Below, piece after piece: positions 12,101-27,100 of a stretch of DNA of 64,000 bases. Origin of the DNA: Callipepla californica brunnescens. Lineage: Eukaryota; Chordata; Aves; Galliformes; Odontophoridae. A program made the position numbers and the translations under genes. Positions within the stretch are counted from its first letter, which is position 1, and each line of letters starts with the position of its first letter. Below the pieces are notes generated by a model, which did not search any database, was not told the DNA's origin, and was given only the letters and a program-made list of their open reading frames with translations. The stretch lies in contig JALIRH010000004.1 in NCBI GenBank assembly GCA_023055505.1, positions 22,191,368-22,255,367 on the forward strand, given 5' to 3'.

Positions 12101-15100
12101 AAGTTTCAAAGAAAAAGTTTATTGAAAATGGCCTCTGTGACCATTCTCACCCACCCAGATTATTCAGAACTACTCCCTCAGCTCACTCAACAAAAGATGA
12201 CCTTATCCAAACAATTGCTTTCCACTCAAAATTGTAATGCGTAGTAAAAAGTGTTTCAGAACACAATCAATGGATTTCCTTGATCACAAAAACTAAGTTT
12301 CAGTTAAGTATGGAAAACATTTCTTTCAGTGTGGAAACTGAACACTCTAAATACTTTTTCAAGGAAAACAAACTGTTTTGTTGTGAAATTGTTGGTTTCT
12401 GCTAAATGTAGAAGCCCCTGATGAAATCACTGCCTCATATTATGCTGAAGAAATGTTAGCTTTGGGGGAAGAAAAAGTAAAATATTTTCCCATTGCCATT
12501 ATCACACTGTCATTGTAGCAATGCAGCTCAGGAAAGGACCCTGTTATACAGAGCACTATGCAATTAGCCTTGCTTTTGTCAAAGAAGAGTCAAGGTGCAG
12601 CATGAGACAAGTGCATGAGAAAACATAAGAAACAATGGAAACTGCACAAGACACAACCAGCAAGCCCTGCATGCTCAGCCCAATCCTACACAGCCTGGCC
12701 CATCCATTGCCAGGCTTTATAAGAGTGGTTTGAAGGAGGAGAATGAAGCAGTTCTGCAGAGGTTTTCATCGTCTCTACATGCAAGAAAAGTTGTGGGTGT
12801 GCTGGTAATTTACTGCCACTTACAGCAGAGAGCTCTGCTTTAGCATCAGCTATGGCCATAGACACAAAACAACTGTGCTAGGCTCCCTGATGGGCAGCAG
12901 CAGACAATGAAAAGCCTAAATAAGTATTCTTTCACCATCTTTGGGGTTTTCAGCTTTTACACAGGTGAAGCTCAGAGGCTGGCTCTGCAGCTGGAGCAGG
13001 GCTGGTGATGGCAGGAGATGAGTTAGGCCATACAGAGGAGTCCAAGTAACACAGGAAAGGGGACTGCCAGACCTAGGTAAATGCTTCCTCTTACTTCCAC
13101 CTACAGTTCTTAGTTGATGTAATTAGAACTGCTGAGATCCTAATGCATCTGAGTCCAAATCCTGAGTTCCCAGGGTTGAGCATCTCCTTTTAGTATCATG
13201 ACTGCCATGGGACTGAAGCAGGGCCTCAGCAAAGGGAGAAGACAAGCACTCACTATTAGATATTTTGTTTAAAAAACTAGTACCTTGATATTGTTACCAC
13301 CAAACATCTTATTTACGGGTTTCAGAGAACATTTCCGAAAAAAAAAAAAGGCAGCTGCCCTAGTTGTTTTCAGAGAAATAAGTTTTTTCTTCCTATTTCT
13401 TTCTTCCTAACTGCCCCTTTAGGTGCTAGAAAATAGCATATGAATTCTTCTTTGAAGGGATTTATTTTCAAATATGCAGTATTTATGGAAGCTGTAGAAA
13501 CAGAAAACCTGTTTTGTCAGCATTAGCAAGAGAAAAATCTATTTGACTGAAGGGCAGAGTAAGGCTTTTGAGACTTTGGATCCACCTACATCATTTATAT
13601 CAAATACCCCAAACGCTCAAGGACTCCATGAACTTCTTTTCAATGTTGTCCTTCCTCTTGTCACTAATCCCCAGTGACACAGACTGTCATGTGAAGGACT
13701 GGAGGAATATTCTCCAAAAATAAGCAACAATTTAAATCTCAGGAGAGGTTTTATTATTATCATTCGCTTCACTTGTTTGTACTGTAGAAGCACTCATACA
13801 ATACTGCATATGTATATAAGAATGATAGCCCTGGTAGTCTCCATTTACTTGGCCCAAAGCTGACATAAAATTCTGACCCATGTGGCAATAGCTTGACCAT
13901 GTCTGCAATCTTATATCAACATGCAGATCTTGAAAGAAGAGCTCTGCTAAATGATGAATACTGGGAAATGGTTTTCCATTAGTGTGTCATTCCCCTGACA
14001 CTATAAGCTTACCGAAGTTTTCTCCTCCCCAGATGTCCATTTGAGTATCATATTTTCCCAGGTGGTTAAACCAGGATTTGTTAATTACAAAGATGCCTCC
14101 TGCTATGACAGGGGTTCTGGAAAAGAAAGCACAAGCCTATATTATATAAGCTCACATATGTGTGTGCATGCAGCACCATCATCACCATCACCTTCATTTT
14201 AGAGGGGAGACAATTTGTCCAGGGCTGACAAATCATCTCTCATTCAAAACAGGAAAACAGAAGTCTGCTGATCACGTTCCTGCTCTGCTGAGATGCCCCT
14301 CACTAGATCCTCCCCCGTCTTTTTTTAGATGGTGCTGCAAGCATTACATGAATAATGCTGTGTTTTTTGCATTTACACAAATACACACAGTGTGAAGGGA
14401 TGACAGAGGCATTGTCTGATGGCAGCATTCACCAACTAGACATGGTATGAGTGGCTTTGCTGCATGTACTGCTGGCTACTTGAGTGCAAAATAGAGACTC
14501 ACAAATTATGTAAAGGAATAAAATGACACTTCTGTTTCAAACAGGGAGCTGTCTGCCTATTCAGACAAGCACTGTGACTTTTTATACCAGGACTTCTCAT
14601 GTTCTACATTCCTCAGAACCACATACACAGCAGCAAGGCTGGCAATAACCACTGCAGCCAACACGATCTGTTCATGCGTGGACACACTTGTTTAGGAGAG
14701 AAGGTTAATTCTGTTCTCAGATTACTAGGTGAGACTAAGCTCCAAGCTCTGCTTTACATTTCCTGAGGTGATTGTTTAGCTGCTTCTTTCCTTAATTACT
14801 CACCTAGAAGACAGAGGTAATTACAAACCTAAAGAAAGATTTCTGGAGGCATTTAGAATGTTAAGGGAAGCTATAAAAACAAATACAGAACAGGAAGAAG
14901 GAGCTTGTTGAGATAGCGCAGCTACAAGCCAATGACAGTATACAGTTGCTATTAATATAATATTCAGGGAGCAATATCTGAAGAATTAGGGATCACTGCA
15001 TTACAAGATTTCTTCAAAAATAACATGAAAAGTTTCCCTTTATTAGGTAAAAAACATGATATTCCCATTATTCCCAGCAAGACAATCCTTCGTGCTCCTT

Positions 15101-18100
15101 GACATAATGGCAAAGCCTCAGTAAAGGCGTTTGGAGGACTGCAGGCAGTCTGTCAGAGACAGGTACCTTATAGACTGTGTTGGGTCTGTTCTGGACATCT
15201 TCTGCTCTATAGGAATCTGCTCCCACTTAAAGTGAAGGCTCCAGTCAAATCCTGAGAAGAAAAGAAACATGCCAGATTTGTTCTGTTCTTGGCTTTCTAC
15301 TAGCTTCAGCCCCCACCTTTACATCACAAGCTACATCTACTTTCCTTCCTCAACACCCCTTGCAGTCTAGCCAAAATGGGAAGAATTTATCTTAATGTAG
15401 CCAAGAAATTGCCAATTTTGTCTTGGCACCCTCTTCCCTCAGCAGCACAGGTCTCTGCTTAATTCCACATCCTCAGGAGAGCGTTGTCAGAGTGACACAT
15501 ACTAATTAGGGCTGTTGCATTTTGGCCAGTCTGTTTTACACCTCTCTGTCTGCCAGAGTTATTCAGCTTTAATCAAAGCACTCTGTGGAATGAAATGTTT
15601 TCTGGGAACAAAGGCTTGCATATCATTTTAACCATTTTAACATCCGAGCCTGCTGTTTATTTATAATCGGCCTGTGGTGGAGAGCTGAGCACATCACAGC
15701 ACTATACCACTACACCACTGCTGAGGTTAGCTGCAGATGACTAGCCTTCAGTGAACAAGCAGTGCAGCAGTGAAACATGGCTACCTACATTTCCTCTTGC
15801 CACAGCAGAAGGAGAAGGGCAGCAGACACTACAGGCAACCACAGGAACACCCATAAGAGGGTTCAGCTGCTCGGAGAGTGGTAATTTTCAGGAGAGGCCT
15901 GGCAGGCAGAAGCAAGCGGCTGAAGTGGCTGTCAGACTCCAATATACATACAGTGTAGGGAGTGGTTACAAATCAGACTCACACAAGGTGGGAGCTTTGT
16001 CTCTGGACCCTAAGCTGAAAGCAACCCTTGGCTGGGAAAAGCAGGATGAGCCCTAGGCAGTGAGTATGTGCTACCTGAATCACTACCAGGAGATGAATTG
16101 CTCTCAGGTCCAAAAACATACACACAGAATTTCAGGTGCCCTCTGAATCCTCATCTGTGGTAACATGCATGCACATGTAGCTTCCAGGGGAATGCAAAGG
16201 TTCATATTCACACGCTGTCCAAAGACATGAAGTCCATGTGATGTTGCAGAACCAGAACACTGCCATAGTACTTTAATATCATGCAGAGCAGACAAAGCCT
16301 GGCAATGATATGTGCCCATGCTGAATTTAATCTCCTCCTCATTATTTTAGTGGGTCTTTCCCAAGGTGCAAACTACATTACACAGAAACAGACCAAGATG
16401 CCAGACAGACCTCAAGGAATTTGAGAAGAGTTCGTAGAAGTGGCCTTCACCTATTTTATTTGTTATCACCCTTCCTCCCTTACTGGAAACTGTAAAGAGT
16501 GATCTCCTTGGTTTATGAACATGCGAAAGCACATGACGAGGGTGTTTCACATCTGGCTGCTTGGCCTGAGTGCCACAGCCCAAAAATCCTGCTGTTCACT
16601 TGCTGATAGGAGGTGAATTGGCCAGAGGATACACTGATATTCTTCATCAGTTAGCTGAGCCCTGAAACTGCAAAATACTGATGCAAGCTCAAGAACAAAA
16701 CAGTATTTGAGCTTTATTTCAGCTCTGCAAAATATCTGACTTGGCAATTTGCAGGAAAAGGAGGACAGAAAACCCATCAGGAGAGAGCATCGCTATTTTT
16801 TTTTTTTTTAAGCTGAAGTAGACATCAATTATTCCTTAATCACCATCTCTCAGGCCTAACTATCACAAGCCATTCATTATACCCACCTCCTCTCAGATCT
16901 GCTGATGCTGCCAGGTAGGCAAAATTATCCAGGCTGATAACATCAATGATTGGACTCACCACTCGGGTATAATCCTGAAAGGGAGAAAAGGGAATAAAAA
17001 AACAAAACAGTCAGGTCTGGAAAAGCTGCCAGAGATCGTAAAAACAAAGCTGCACATGTAGCATGCAAATTTTTATTTGGCTTTTCCAGTATAGTTTTGA
17101 CAGCTTAGCAGTGATCGATGTACACTATGTCCAAATGGAGAAGGTTGGGTATTAGCCAAGTGTACACCATGGATAAAGGGAATGAGGCAAGGGACCCACA
17201 TACCCAGAAGTGCTGCCAAGAAACAGCTCTATTTCCTGTCCAAGACACAGGACATGAATCACTGCCCCAAAGGTTTTGTGCTTGTTTTTGATATCTATTG
17301 ATTTCTGCTCAGCCATCCTTGAATTAACTCATTGTAATCAGACCAGAAACAATTGCAAACTGAAAAAAATATAATATCTTGAGGAACTAGGATATTTCAC
17401 TGGCTGTAAGGGTAGTTTTACTTTGCATTCTTTTTAATAAACAGAACTTGAGATTGTAACAAATTTTCACCACAGCATTGAAGAAGAGTCTTTTGGCAAC
17501 TGAAATCTAAGATCAAACAGCTGATAATGCCAAAATCAGCATCTTGCTGCCATAAAACAGCCTCCACAACCTCCCTACCAAACCTCAATATTGTGCCTTG
17601 CAGAACTCTTTCTGCTCAGACAGCATTGTACAACCAGCAAAAGCCTGTGGTTCATGCATATTCCCCTTGACATACATATTCCACATTGACAACTGCACAA
17701 AGAGAATATCAGTAAGGCCTGAGCCCTGCCCTTGAACCTATTCTAGCAGCACAGCACTCCAGCCACTGCTCCAACCAGCCAGCACGAGGACTGGGATGGG
17801 GAGGACTGAAATCCAAATCAGTACTCAGATCAGCAAGGTAGGAAGCCTGCAATAGGCTCAAGGGCACAGGATTCATCCGTCTCAGGCACGCTTAGCTCAG
17901 AGAGGGGAGATGGCACACACCTCTTTCACTCTCTGAAGCATGGGCTGTAGCCACTCACTGTTAACTTCACAGTGACTGTCTAAGAAGGTGAGGATGTCAG
18001 CAGTGGCCACTTCAGCTCCTCGCACCCGAGAACGAATCAGCCCTGTGATGGGAAAAGGACAGCAGAAAAATAAAGGTTAGAAAGGGGAACAGCTGAGCCT

Positions 18101-21100
18101 CCTTCAGGAACTAAAATACTTCATGTGGACATAACATGAGAAGATCATGCGCTTCTCCAGTACAACACGGCTATCAGGAGCAGAAAGCAGTTTTGGTAGG
18201 GCATCTCGAGGAGGCCACATCAAATCTGAGCTCTTCCAATACACAAAGAATGATTTAATCTGCTGCTTCTGTTCATGCCACTGAACTCTCACCTGGTTCC
18301 TGCCTTGACAAAACTTCCCTTCCCTTCCAGCCCTTCCCACAGGTACCTTGCTGCTGCCTGGGCCATACTTGCTTGTTATATCTTATCAGAGCACCCTGCT
18401 GCCTCTCACCACTTCCATAGGAACACACTATTCTTTCACTGCCTTTCTTCCTTCTTATTTGTTTTCTTCTTTACTCTGCCTTGTGGTTAGAGGAGCTGCT
18501 TTGGCTCTCAGGTATCTCCATACTTACTTACAGACCACCCCACCACCTGGGATGACTTTCATGTACTGAATAGTGGCTCCAATCTCTCCTTTCAGATCTT
18601 TGCTCCAGGCCCACTGTACACTGACAGCTTTAGAAATTAACCTGAAGAAAGGACTTCCATCTGCACCTATATCATAAAAATCTTAAAATGCTGTCCTTGT
18701 TCTACCCAGGGCCTCTGGACAGCACTCCTTTCATTTAAACTATGAATTGAGAGCCCTGAAGTCTGAGAGTTGATACGCCAAGTCCTCTGTTCATAGAGTC
18801 TCCATATTAGGACACCAAGCTCTTAAACTGATAAAAACAAACCATAACGTTAAGAACACAAATGCAGCTGGCAGACAAACAGGGCCATGTGGGCAAATCC
18901 ATTAAATCTTTATACCTACAAAGCTTCCACACTCACCTTCTCGACGGATGTTTCGTAGACATTTGACTTTAGGAATCTTGGTAAGGAGCTGGCAGTCTTC
19001 AGCTTAAGGAAGGCAAAAAAAAACCAAACAAAAAAAACAACACATTTGGTACACATACACAAGTTATCTGACTTCAATACAGCTTCAATTATCTGTTCTC
19101 TTACATTTCCATGGGAGGGGAATTTCTGCTTCCACTTAATAGCAGCCTGACAGCCCCAGTTCTCCTGTTTGAAGGACAGAAACAAGCACTGCTTGCCCGC
19201 TGCCCACCTCAGACAGCTGAGCACGTGCCTCATGACACTCCAGTAGGCCAGACCTCCATCCTCCTGCACTTAGCATTTCACAAGAATAATGGGGCATGTG
19301 CTGGCAATGTGGCACTGAAGGGATGGCTTTGATGAAACAGAGGGACCACGCGGAGCCAGAGCTGCAAAGTGCAGAAGTGCCAAGTAAAAGAGAATCCTGT
19401 CACATAAAATGATTTCATCCATTTTCTTTGTCCTCAGTGGCTCATTTGGGCATTTCCCAACATTTGTTCTTAAGGCAGTTTCCTGCTTGATTTTATTTAA
19501 TGTAAGCCACAGAGAGTTGATCAGCTTCTCTGGAGGCACCGTTACACTAACGCATGGATGTCTAACTGAGGGCTTTGCTGGCGGCTGGCCAGGAGCTTGT
19601 GCCATCCTTCATTTCCTTCGCTCAGGGAGCACGACGGACAACAACAGCTATCAGGTCCAGCCCAGCCACGTGAATGAGCACCAGGTCATGCAGGATGCCA
19701 TCGGCTAGGCTGCCTACAAACTGCACTCTCTTTATTCCATATTCTTCTTTGTCTCACATCCTCTCTCTCCCAGTGTCATCCTTCCACAGATGTGGCGCTC
19801 TGAGGAGAATGCAAAAGCCATCAGCCAAAGGGCATCCCGTGGCATGGTCCTGCAGGAGCATTTCCATTCTCAAGGATACATCTGCCACAAGGGAAAGCAT
19901 CACTCAACTTGGCTAGGCCACAATTTGAAGTATGTCCTCAAACAGGTACTGAAGTAGCTCTGTTCAGATGCCTCAGTAGAGTAGCTAAAGAACCACAGAT
20001 ATCTGTTCACCAGCAAGAAAAATAAGAACTGCTAAAGGATGGGGCTTTGTGAAAATTCTTCTACCTAGGAGCTTAAATGGCAGTTTGTGGCTGAGCCCTG
20101 TGCAATACTGGCACCACAGATCCATTAGTGTTGATCTGGAACACTTTGGCCACTGACACTGCATTGGAATTTTCAGGTGCTGAATGTGAGACACTTAATA
20201 CTCTGTCAGAGGTGCTCAAAAAACATCCAGCTCCAATAGCTGGCTGCAGCTCAAACCTTATGCAAATGAGACTCTGAAACCCTCACAGGCTTTAATACCT
20301 AATTTCACCATCCACCTCTACCATGCATGTATTTAAATTATGATTAGAAATACCACTTCCTTTTTCCTTCTCCCTTGAAAAGAGACGTGATGGAATCTCT
20401 GTGCAAAAGAGAATAAACAAAGCAACCAAAAAGAGAGAGAACAGAAGGAGAAAAAACAAATGCAAGGTCCATACTTACGATCTGAGCTGAAGTCATCTAC
20501 CAAAATAATTTCCTGGATGAGGTTGGGAGGGGTACGGTTCAGGACACTGCAGGGATCCAGAGAAGAAATACAATCTTTGTGAGTTGCCATAATAATGACA
20601 ACAGTAGGACTGACACAAGTCTGCTATGCTATGCTTCACAGCAGGAATACCAAACTCGGTACTGTGGAAAAGGTAACAGCTCTTTGCACAAGGGTCCATC
20701 AGAAGCTGAACTGAAAGGAGAAACATCGCAGAAAGCTATGGTATCTCAATCAAACCTGAGAAGGACGCCATAGCTAGAAAGATGGTTATAGTGCCTTCCT
20801 GGAAGCACCTAGCAAAGGATGCTGAAGCATGCTCTCTGCCTCCTCAGAGACAGAGAGAAGAGTATTGCCAGCCCTGAGGCAGCCAGGAAGCCATTTCTAT
20901 CCGCCAGACTCTGGGCAAAGCTCATCACTGCCGGGAAGCAGAAAGAGAGGTGACACTTCCCAACAAGGAGTGCTCTCAGTCTTTTCTTAGATTTTCTTTT
21001 TTAGGAAGAAAGCAATTTTCTCTGGCAATATTCTGGACTTCTTTTGGTTTGGGTTTTTTCCCCTTCACTTGATTGTTGTCTTTCTCTCAAACTAGCCATG

Positions 21101-24100
21101 ACATTTGCTGAGAGCACAGACTTTTCCTTGAGCTGGGACTCACTGTAGCCTGCAATGCCTCCAGAGCTGTAATTGGCTTGTGTCTGCAAGACCCAGGCTT
21201 TCACATACAAGGAAAGAAGATAAGAGCTTACACTCCCCACAGTGGTCAATATATTTTGGCACTCTAGAGTCACAGCAGCTTCATTCTGACCTTTTTGTTC
21301 CACTCATTTGTTTTATAATACTTGAACTAACTTCCCATAAACTTTGGGCTTTGCACACAGTGTCCAAGTTTCCTTAGATTTCTGCTGTCCCATACTGTAA
21401 AATCATGTCTGCTCTGCTGTCTGGCATCACATCCTACTCCATTTCAGATTTATGCCACTTCATATATCTCAAGAGTATTTGTATTTTGAGCTAACACATC
21501 CCTAGATGACAGAGGTTACATTTTTCAAAGCTGAATCTCATTTGCTGCTCATACTCCTGCTGCCTTATACTCTTTTGGATACTTCAACATTGCATAGTGG
21601 GGTGGAAGGTGGGTTTAAATTCCCTCTTGCATTTATGATCGTCTCTTCTCCAAGAATGGCTGTTATCCACATATTTTACAGACAAAGTTGCCCTGCACTG
21701 AAATTCTTGTTCATGCAGGCTTAATGCAAAACATTAACAATCCTGACTGGCCACATCCTGCAGCTTAACTGCTGTAAAATGCTATTCTATACATTCTCTT
21801 GCTACCCTATTATTAATACTCACATTTTCTCTCCAAGTTTTAGGTCTTCCAACTCAACATAACTGGGAAAAAGGCAATACAATTTGTTCTCTCTCCCTCA
21901 GTTGTTCACTCAGTCCTCCAGCAGAGAGGAAATATTCTTGAGGAGTTCACTACTTACTGTTCAATGCCTAGTTCTGCTCTCAGCTTTGCAATAATTTGCT
22001 GTGGATCCTTGGAAAAGATACTTAATCTTCTTCGTACTTTGTCTTGCCTGTCTTTTAACAAGGAACGCAGCAGTCCTAGTATTTCACTTCAGTGAGGTGC
22101 ACAGACTGGCACAACACTTGACTACTCTGAGGCACAAAATTATTAGGATTCCAAAATCCCAATGATAATCCTTCTTTCACAGCAGAAACAGAGACTATTC
22201 CCCTCATTTCAAGGGCATCTTATCTTCCTTTTTCTTTTGTTACAGCTTACTTCTTTCAGTGTCAGGGTCCTTACTTTGCCCCATGACACTGCCAATAGCT
22301 TCCCTTCTCTGCTGATCTGTCCATATCCCATCAGTCCATGGATGCCATCTTTTTCTTTTTTTTTCTCTGAAATTATCTCCTCTGTTTAAGGTTCTCAAAC
22401 CTCTTCCACTTTAAAGTAAAGTCTACTAGCCAATGTTTGGCTGTGTGCCACTGCAAATACTGTAGAACCCAAGAATTAGGCCTTTGGGACCCCTCACCAA
22501 ACTGGAATATATCAGGAACATTTCTGACATTTCGTGTAAGCAAGGAGTAAATCAGTTGCACTGACTGTAAACCTCTGGAAATGAAGACTACAGTCACAGA
22601 CAGAGGTCTGGTAGGAACTAAATGACCTTCAAAGTCTCTTCCAAGCCAAGCCATTCTAAAGGCCATCCAGCTGACCTGTTTTTTTCCTTTTTGAAGCTAT
22701 AGTTCCTCATTAGAGGGCTGCTTCAGCAGCAGCAGGACTGCAGGGTTGAACAGGTAGATTCACTTTTCAGGGTCTTTGCTGGGGACTCTGGGATGCAGAA
22801 CATCACATTCAAGAGACTGGTGAGACCACTTCTCAAGTGCTGTGTTCAGTTTTGGGCTTCCCAGGACAAAAAAAAACAAGAACGTGCTGAAGCATGGTTA
22901 GAAAAGGACAGCTAAGATGAGTAGAGGACTCAAGCATCATGTGTATGAGATGAGGTGCAAGAGCTGAGAATGTTTAGCCTTAAGAAGAGAAGGTTTAGAG
23001 ATACTGCAGTCACTATCCCTGGAGATACTCAAAACAAACTGGACATTGATGTCAGCAACCTACTGAAGCTGACCCTGCTTTCAGCAAGTCTGGCACTATG
23101 CACTGGCAACACTCATCTGCCCATTAGTACACATAGCCGAAAGAGGTTTTGGATATCAGTTCCTCTCCTTATGGGTTACCGCTGTTTTGAATGTAATCTT
23201 CTCTACATTATATTATCATAGCATCATCTGTTTGACTGGCTGCCTTGAGATTTTCTTAAGGATCACACTACCACAGCTTCTGAGCACCTAACCATTTACT
23301 GTCTGACCTACGATATAATCAGCAGAAATCTCCTGCTTTTGTCCTACTAGCAGCACTGTAGTTCCAAACAAATCTGCTTATTTTCTGAATAGTGGCTCTG
23401 TAGGGTTAATTTTATGGTTCAAATGAAAAAAGAAAAACGCATTAAGGTGTAAAAAGGCAAAATGTGTTAATGCAAAATATTGGAAACACAGTAGCATCAA
23501 ACCTGGCAGACTGAAACCCAGCCTTCTAACCATGAGGGCAGCTTGGAAAAGCCTGTTATTTATTCACAAAGTACATTTCTCTAAGCCCACAGGACCTGAC
23601 AGGAGAAGAAGTGATGATGATGAATAATACATTCCTGTTAGTGATACCGTGAGTTCAACCTTCTACCTGAACAATTCAATCTCCTTTCAGCCTTCACAAG
23701 CTGTTCCTGGACTTGCTTGCAGGCTTAAGGGACCATTTGAACAAAGGCTTGGTAACTCAGAGGGCAAAGGGCATTTCTTATGTAAAAAGGAAAAGGAAAA
23801 GAGCCTCCCCAGGGATGATGGGGAGGGGAAGGAGCAGCTGAGCACTGCTTTGTGGTACAGATAATTTCTTCTGCCTGGGGACAAGACTCTGTGCCACTAT
23901 TTACCTGATAGATCTGGCTACTGCTAATACTCAGACATAAGGAGCTAGTGGCACAAGATAGCAAGTGCCCTGTACATACAGCAGGGTCTGTGTGCAAAGC
24001 CCCTGGGGAGACCTAGTGGGCCATTAGGTTCAGATGCATTTTTATAAGCTTTCTGCTTGAAAAACTGCACATTCTGCTCTCACCAGGATAGCCCCACCTC

Positions 24101-27100
24101 CTCCTGAAACACATACCCTAGCAAGGGACTGGCTGCATATTTCTATTTACAAAACACCCCTTCCCATACCTCTTCCCTCAGCTACATCTAGAAGCCCACA
24201 CTGTCCCCCTCTGGTTCCCTCAATCTTCCAAACCAAGCCCACACTGACTATTCCCCGCCTGTGGAGGACACAGAGCTATCCATCACAAGAGCTATCCAGC
24301 AGCTACCTGCAGATACTCTCTTTGAAAACTGACCCAAGTCCCAGACCCACCTCCAGGACAGACACAAAGCATATAGGGGAGGTCCACACACTTTGCTTGC
24401 CTAACCACTGGAAAATGTCTAATCCTGCAACAGTGCCCTCCCAGGGGTCAGCCCTCCTTGCTGAACTCACCTCTTCACCGTGCGGAGCAGGGTGGAGCGG
24501 GCCTCGTTGTGGAAGGTGATGATGAGGCTGGTAGCTGGTAGGTCTGTATCATAGCGTACAGAGGTGCACCTGCAACACAGAACAGCACAAGTATGAGCCA
24601 AACACTTTCCACCAGCAGCTGCTGAAGTAATATGTCTACAACTTCCAGAGGAGAAAAGAATATACCAAAAACAGAAACAGCACAGTGGAGCTGCAGGAAG
24701 GGAAGCCTGAGCAGCCCCTGTACAAAGGACAGCAGAGCTTGAAAAGAACTGTGGCTGCTAAAAGGCAAAAGCATTGAGGCTCTGTTACCTAGACTCATCA
24801 TGCTGCATGCATTATAGATGAGAACACATGATTTTCCTGGGGAACAAATGCTCAACACTGTGGATTCCAGCTCATGAATTTGCCTGTGTTTCAGGTAAAC
24901 ACCAGCTTCTTCATGCATAGGATGTGCACATGCTAAGGATGCATGAAGCTAGTAATCCAGGCATCAATTCAGATTCTCTGGACACTGGGCTTTACAGGAA
25001 GGGGAAACACTATCTAGCACTGTGATCTGCCTCAGGGAGCTGCTGAGGTTCCTCAGCTTTTCTTCTGAGCATTAATACCTCAGCTAGCAACAGAAAGTAA
25101 TTCTTCCTGTCTTCCCAACTCACTTTGAAATGTTAGGTATGTATATTGATCCGCATACTCAGAATGAAGAATCAACTTGCACCAAGACTGCTTAAACCCT
25201 GTGGACAACAAGCACTCTGGAGAACAACTCACAGCTATGAATCTTGCTCTTGCATGTGCAAGAAATGGCAGATTTAGACTGATGTGCTCCCCTAGAATTG
25301 TGGCTCATTTTTATTTTTAACTGCTCAAGGCCATGCTTCAACTAGATACATCACTGGACAGAATACAATTTGTTTCTTAAAGCCTCTTGTTTTACTTTAT
25401 ATTTACTGACCATTCTTCTATGGCTTTTACTAAACTGTAACTATTTTTATCATCATGCTCAATTCTGCTAGTTTAAAGCTACTGGTATTTTTCATTGCAA
25501 TGTTTCTTTAAGGGGACAATTACTTCTTACATCAATTTTCAAGCATACAAAGAAACCTTGACAAAAACTGAAGTGAAAAGCTTGAGACCAGACATGAGAC
25601 ATACCACATTTATTATTGTTTCAAAATAACTCCATGATTTAATGAAAGTAAAATGTATTAAGTCACCAGCAAGTAGAAAAACAAGATACTGGTATACATG
25701 TTATTTTAGAAAGATTTTCCAAGATCCCAGCATTATTAGAGCATCACAGGACAAATATTAAGTTTGTGCTTGTAAGCTGGGTCTGCCTTTGCTTGGAATC
25801 AAAAGCCAGCTAGCTACATCCTCAGTTAGAATTAGCTTGAAGGATGTAGACTACAGTAAGTCCCACCTGTGCTTTGGTGCCTGAGGAAAACACAGCAGTG
25901 ACCTAGCCATCCTTGACTCCTTGAACCAAACCAGAGACATTTTTGACAGAAGGGCTTTCTCAAACCACATCTAATTTGTATCACTAGAAATAAGCCCTTA
26001 CATTAAGACATCATCACAGCAACCATTCTAATATTTCTATGTGACATAGTACTGAAAAACAACACCCTCATTCTCAAATTGAACCCCCTGCAAATAGGAG
26101 AAACGTGATAACAGGTCTATCTACTCTGATAATATGCTGCTTAGGGAGTCCCCATTGCTAAAGGGAATCTTTGTAAAGCTGAGGCCTGAATTGGCCACAC
26201 ATTTCCAGGGAACAATATGTATATATATGTCTTGAGACTGAAGTGCATAGTAGGGTTTTCCACAGAAAGCATCCTCTGCACACTACCACAGATCACAGAT
26301 CCAGATAAATAATTTATCTTTGAAGGGAGCTGGTTTTAGGCCAGAACATGACAGCAGATTAACAGTAACAAAGGACATGCACCACTGACTCTGAGTCACT
26401 AGCAAACCAATCCTGAATACTACACTGGGGAACAGGAGCAGAAGACTTTCATCTCTCAACCAAGGTCCCACCCACTTCCGTTCACAAAGCACCCTGATGG
26501 CTGTCAGTGCTGGCAGGCTCACAAAGCTCCATGTCTCCTGACAACCTTTTGCAGTTTCAATCAAGTTAGATGCCTGGTTTCCCCTTCCCAGGAGTTAAGA
26601 GGTGTTGATCTACAACACTAGATCTAGGTTTCAAACAGACACCAGTGCTTCAGACATGCTTACTTTGCTTCTATTTTTATCTCTTTGAAGTAGGTGCCTT
26701 GCACTATTCTATTACTACCAAACCTATCATCTTCAAGGTACAGTGTTATCTTTCTGTACTACGGAAAGAACAAAATAATTACCTGGGCACGGGTAGTAAC
26801 TTATAGATGAGCTTAGTCAGCAGAATAAATTCACCCCCAGTGAAACAAGGACAGAACAAAGAGCACTTTGCAAGCCATGAAATATTCACTGTCTGAACAT
26901 GAAAAACTCATTATTTTCATCCCCATCTCAGCAGTGTTCATCCAAACCATAGCACTCAGCCTGGAAAGAACACACCAAATGAGATAAGCCAGTTCAGAAC
27001 AGGTGAGAAACACCAAAGTGCAGCAATGCTGCAACAGCTGCGTACCTTGCAGATAGGACAGAGGCTCGCTGAGAAACCCTGAGCATGGGGTATTTTATGC

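Larger units (their letters stand above)
10308..14012 (-). other. GALNT16 intron 9
   Basis: A 3.7-kb intron between exons 9 and 10. It holds a CA-rich repeat at 11483-11525 and a 22-bp tandem duplication at 11624-11667. No other exon or gene is seen. Confidence 0.85.
20547..24470 (-). other. GALNT16 intron 3 with CR1 fragments
   Basis: A 3.9-kb intron between exons 3 and 4. It carries CR1-derived sequence at about 22605-22660 and 22815-23100. The remainder appears unique. Confidence 0.85.

Noticed and set aside
24475..24918. 147-codon minus-strand ORF over exon 3
   Set aside because: It is out of frame with the conserved exon 3 product and is a shadow of that exon plus intron.
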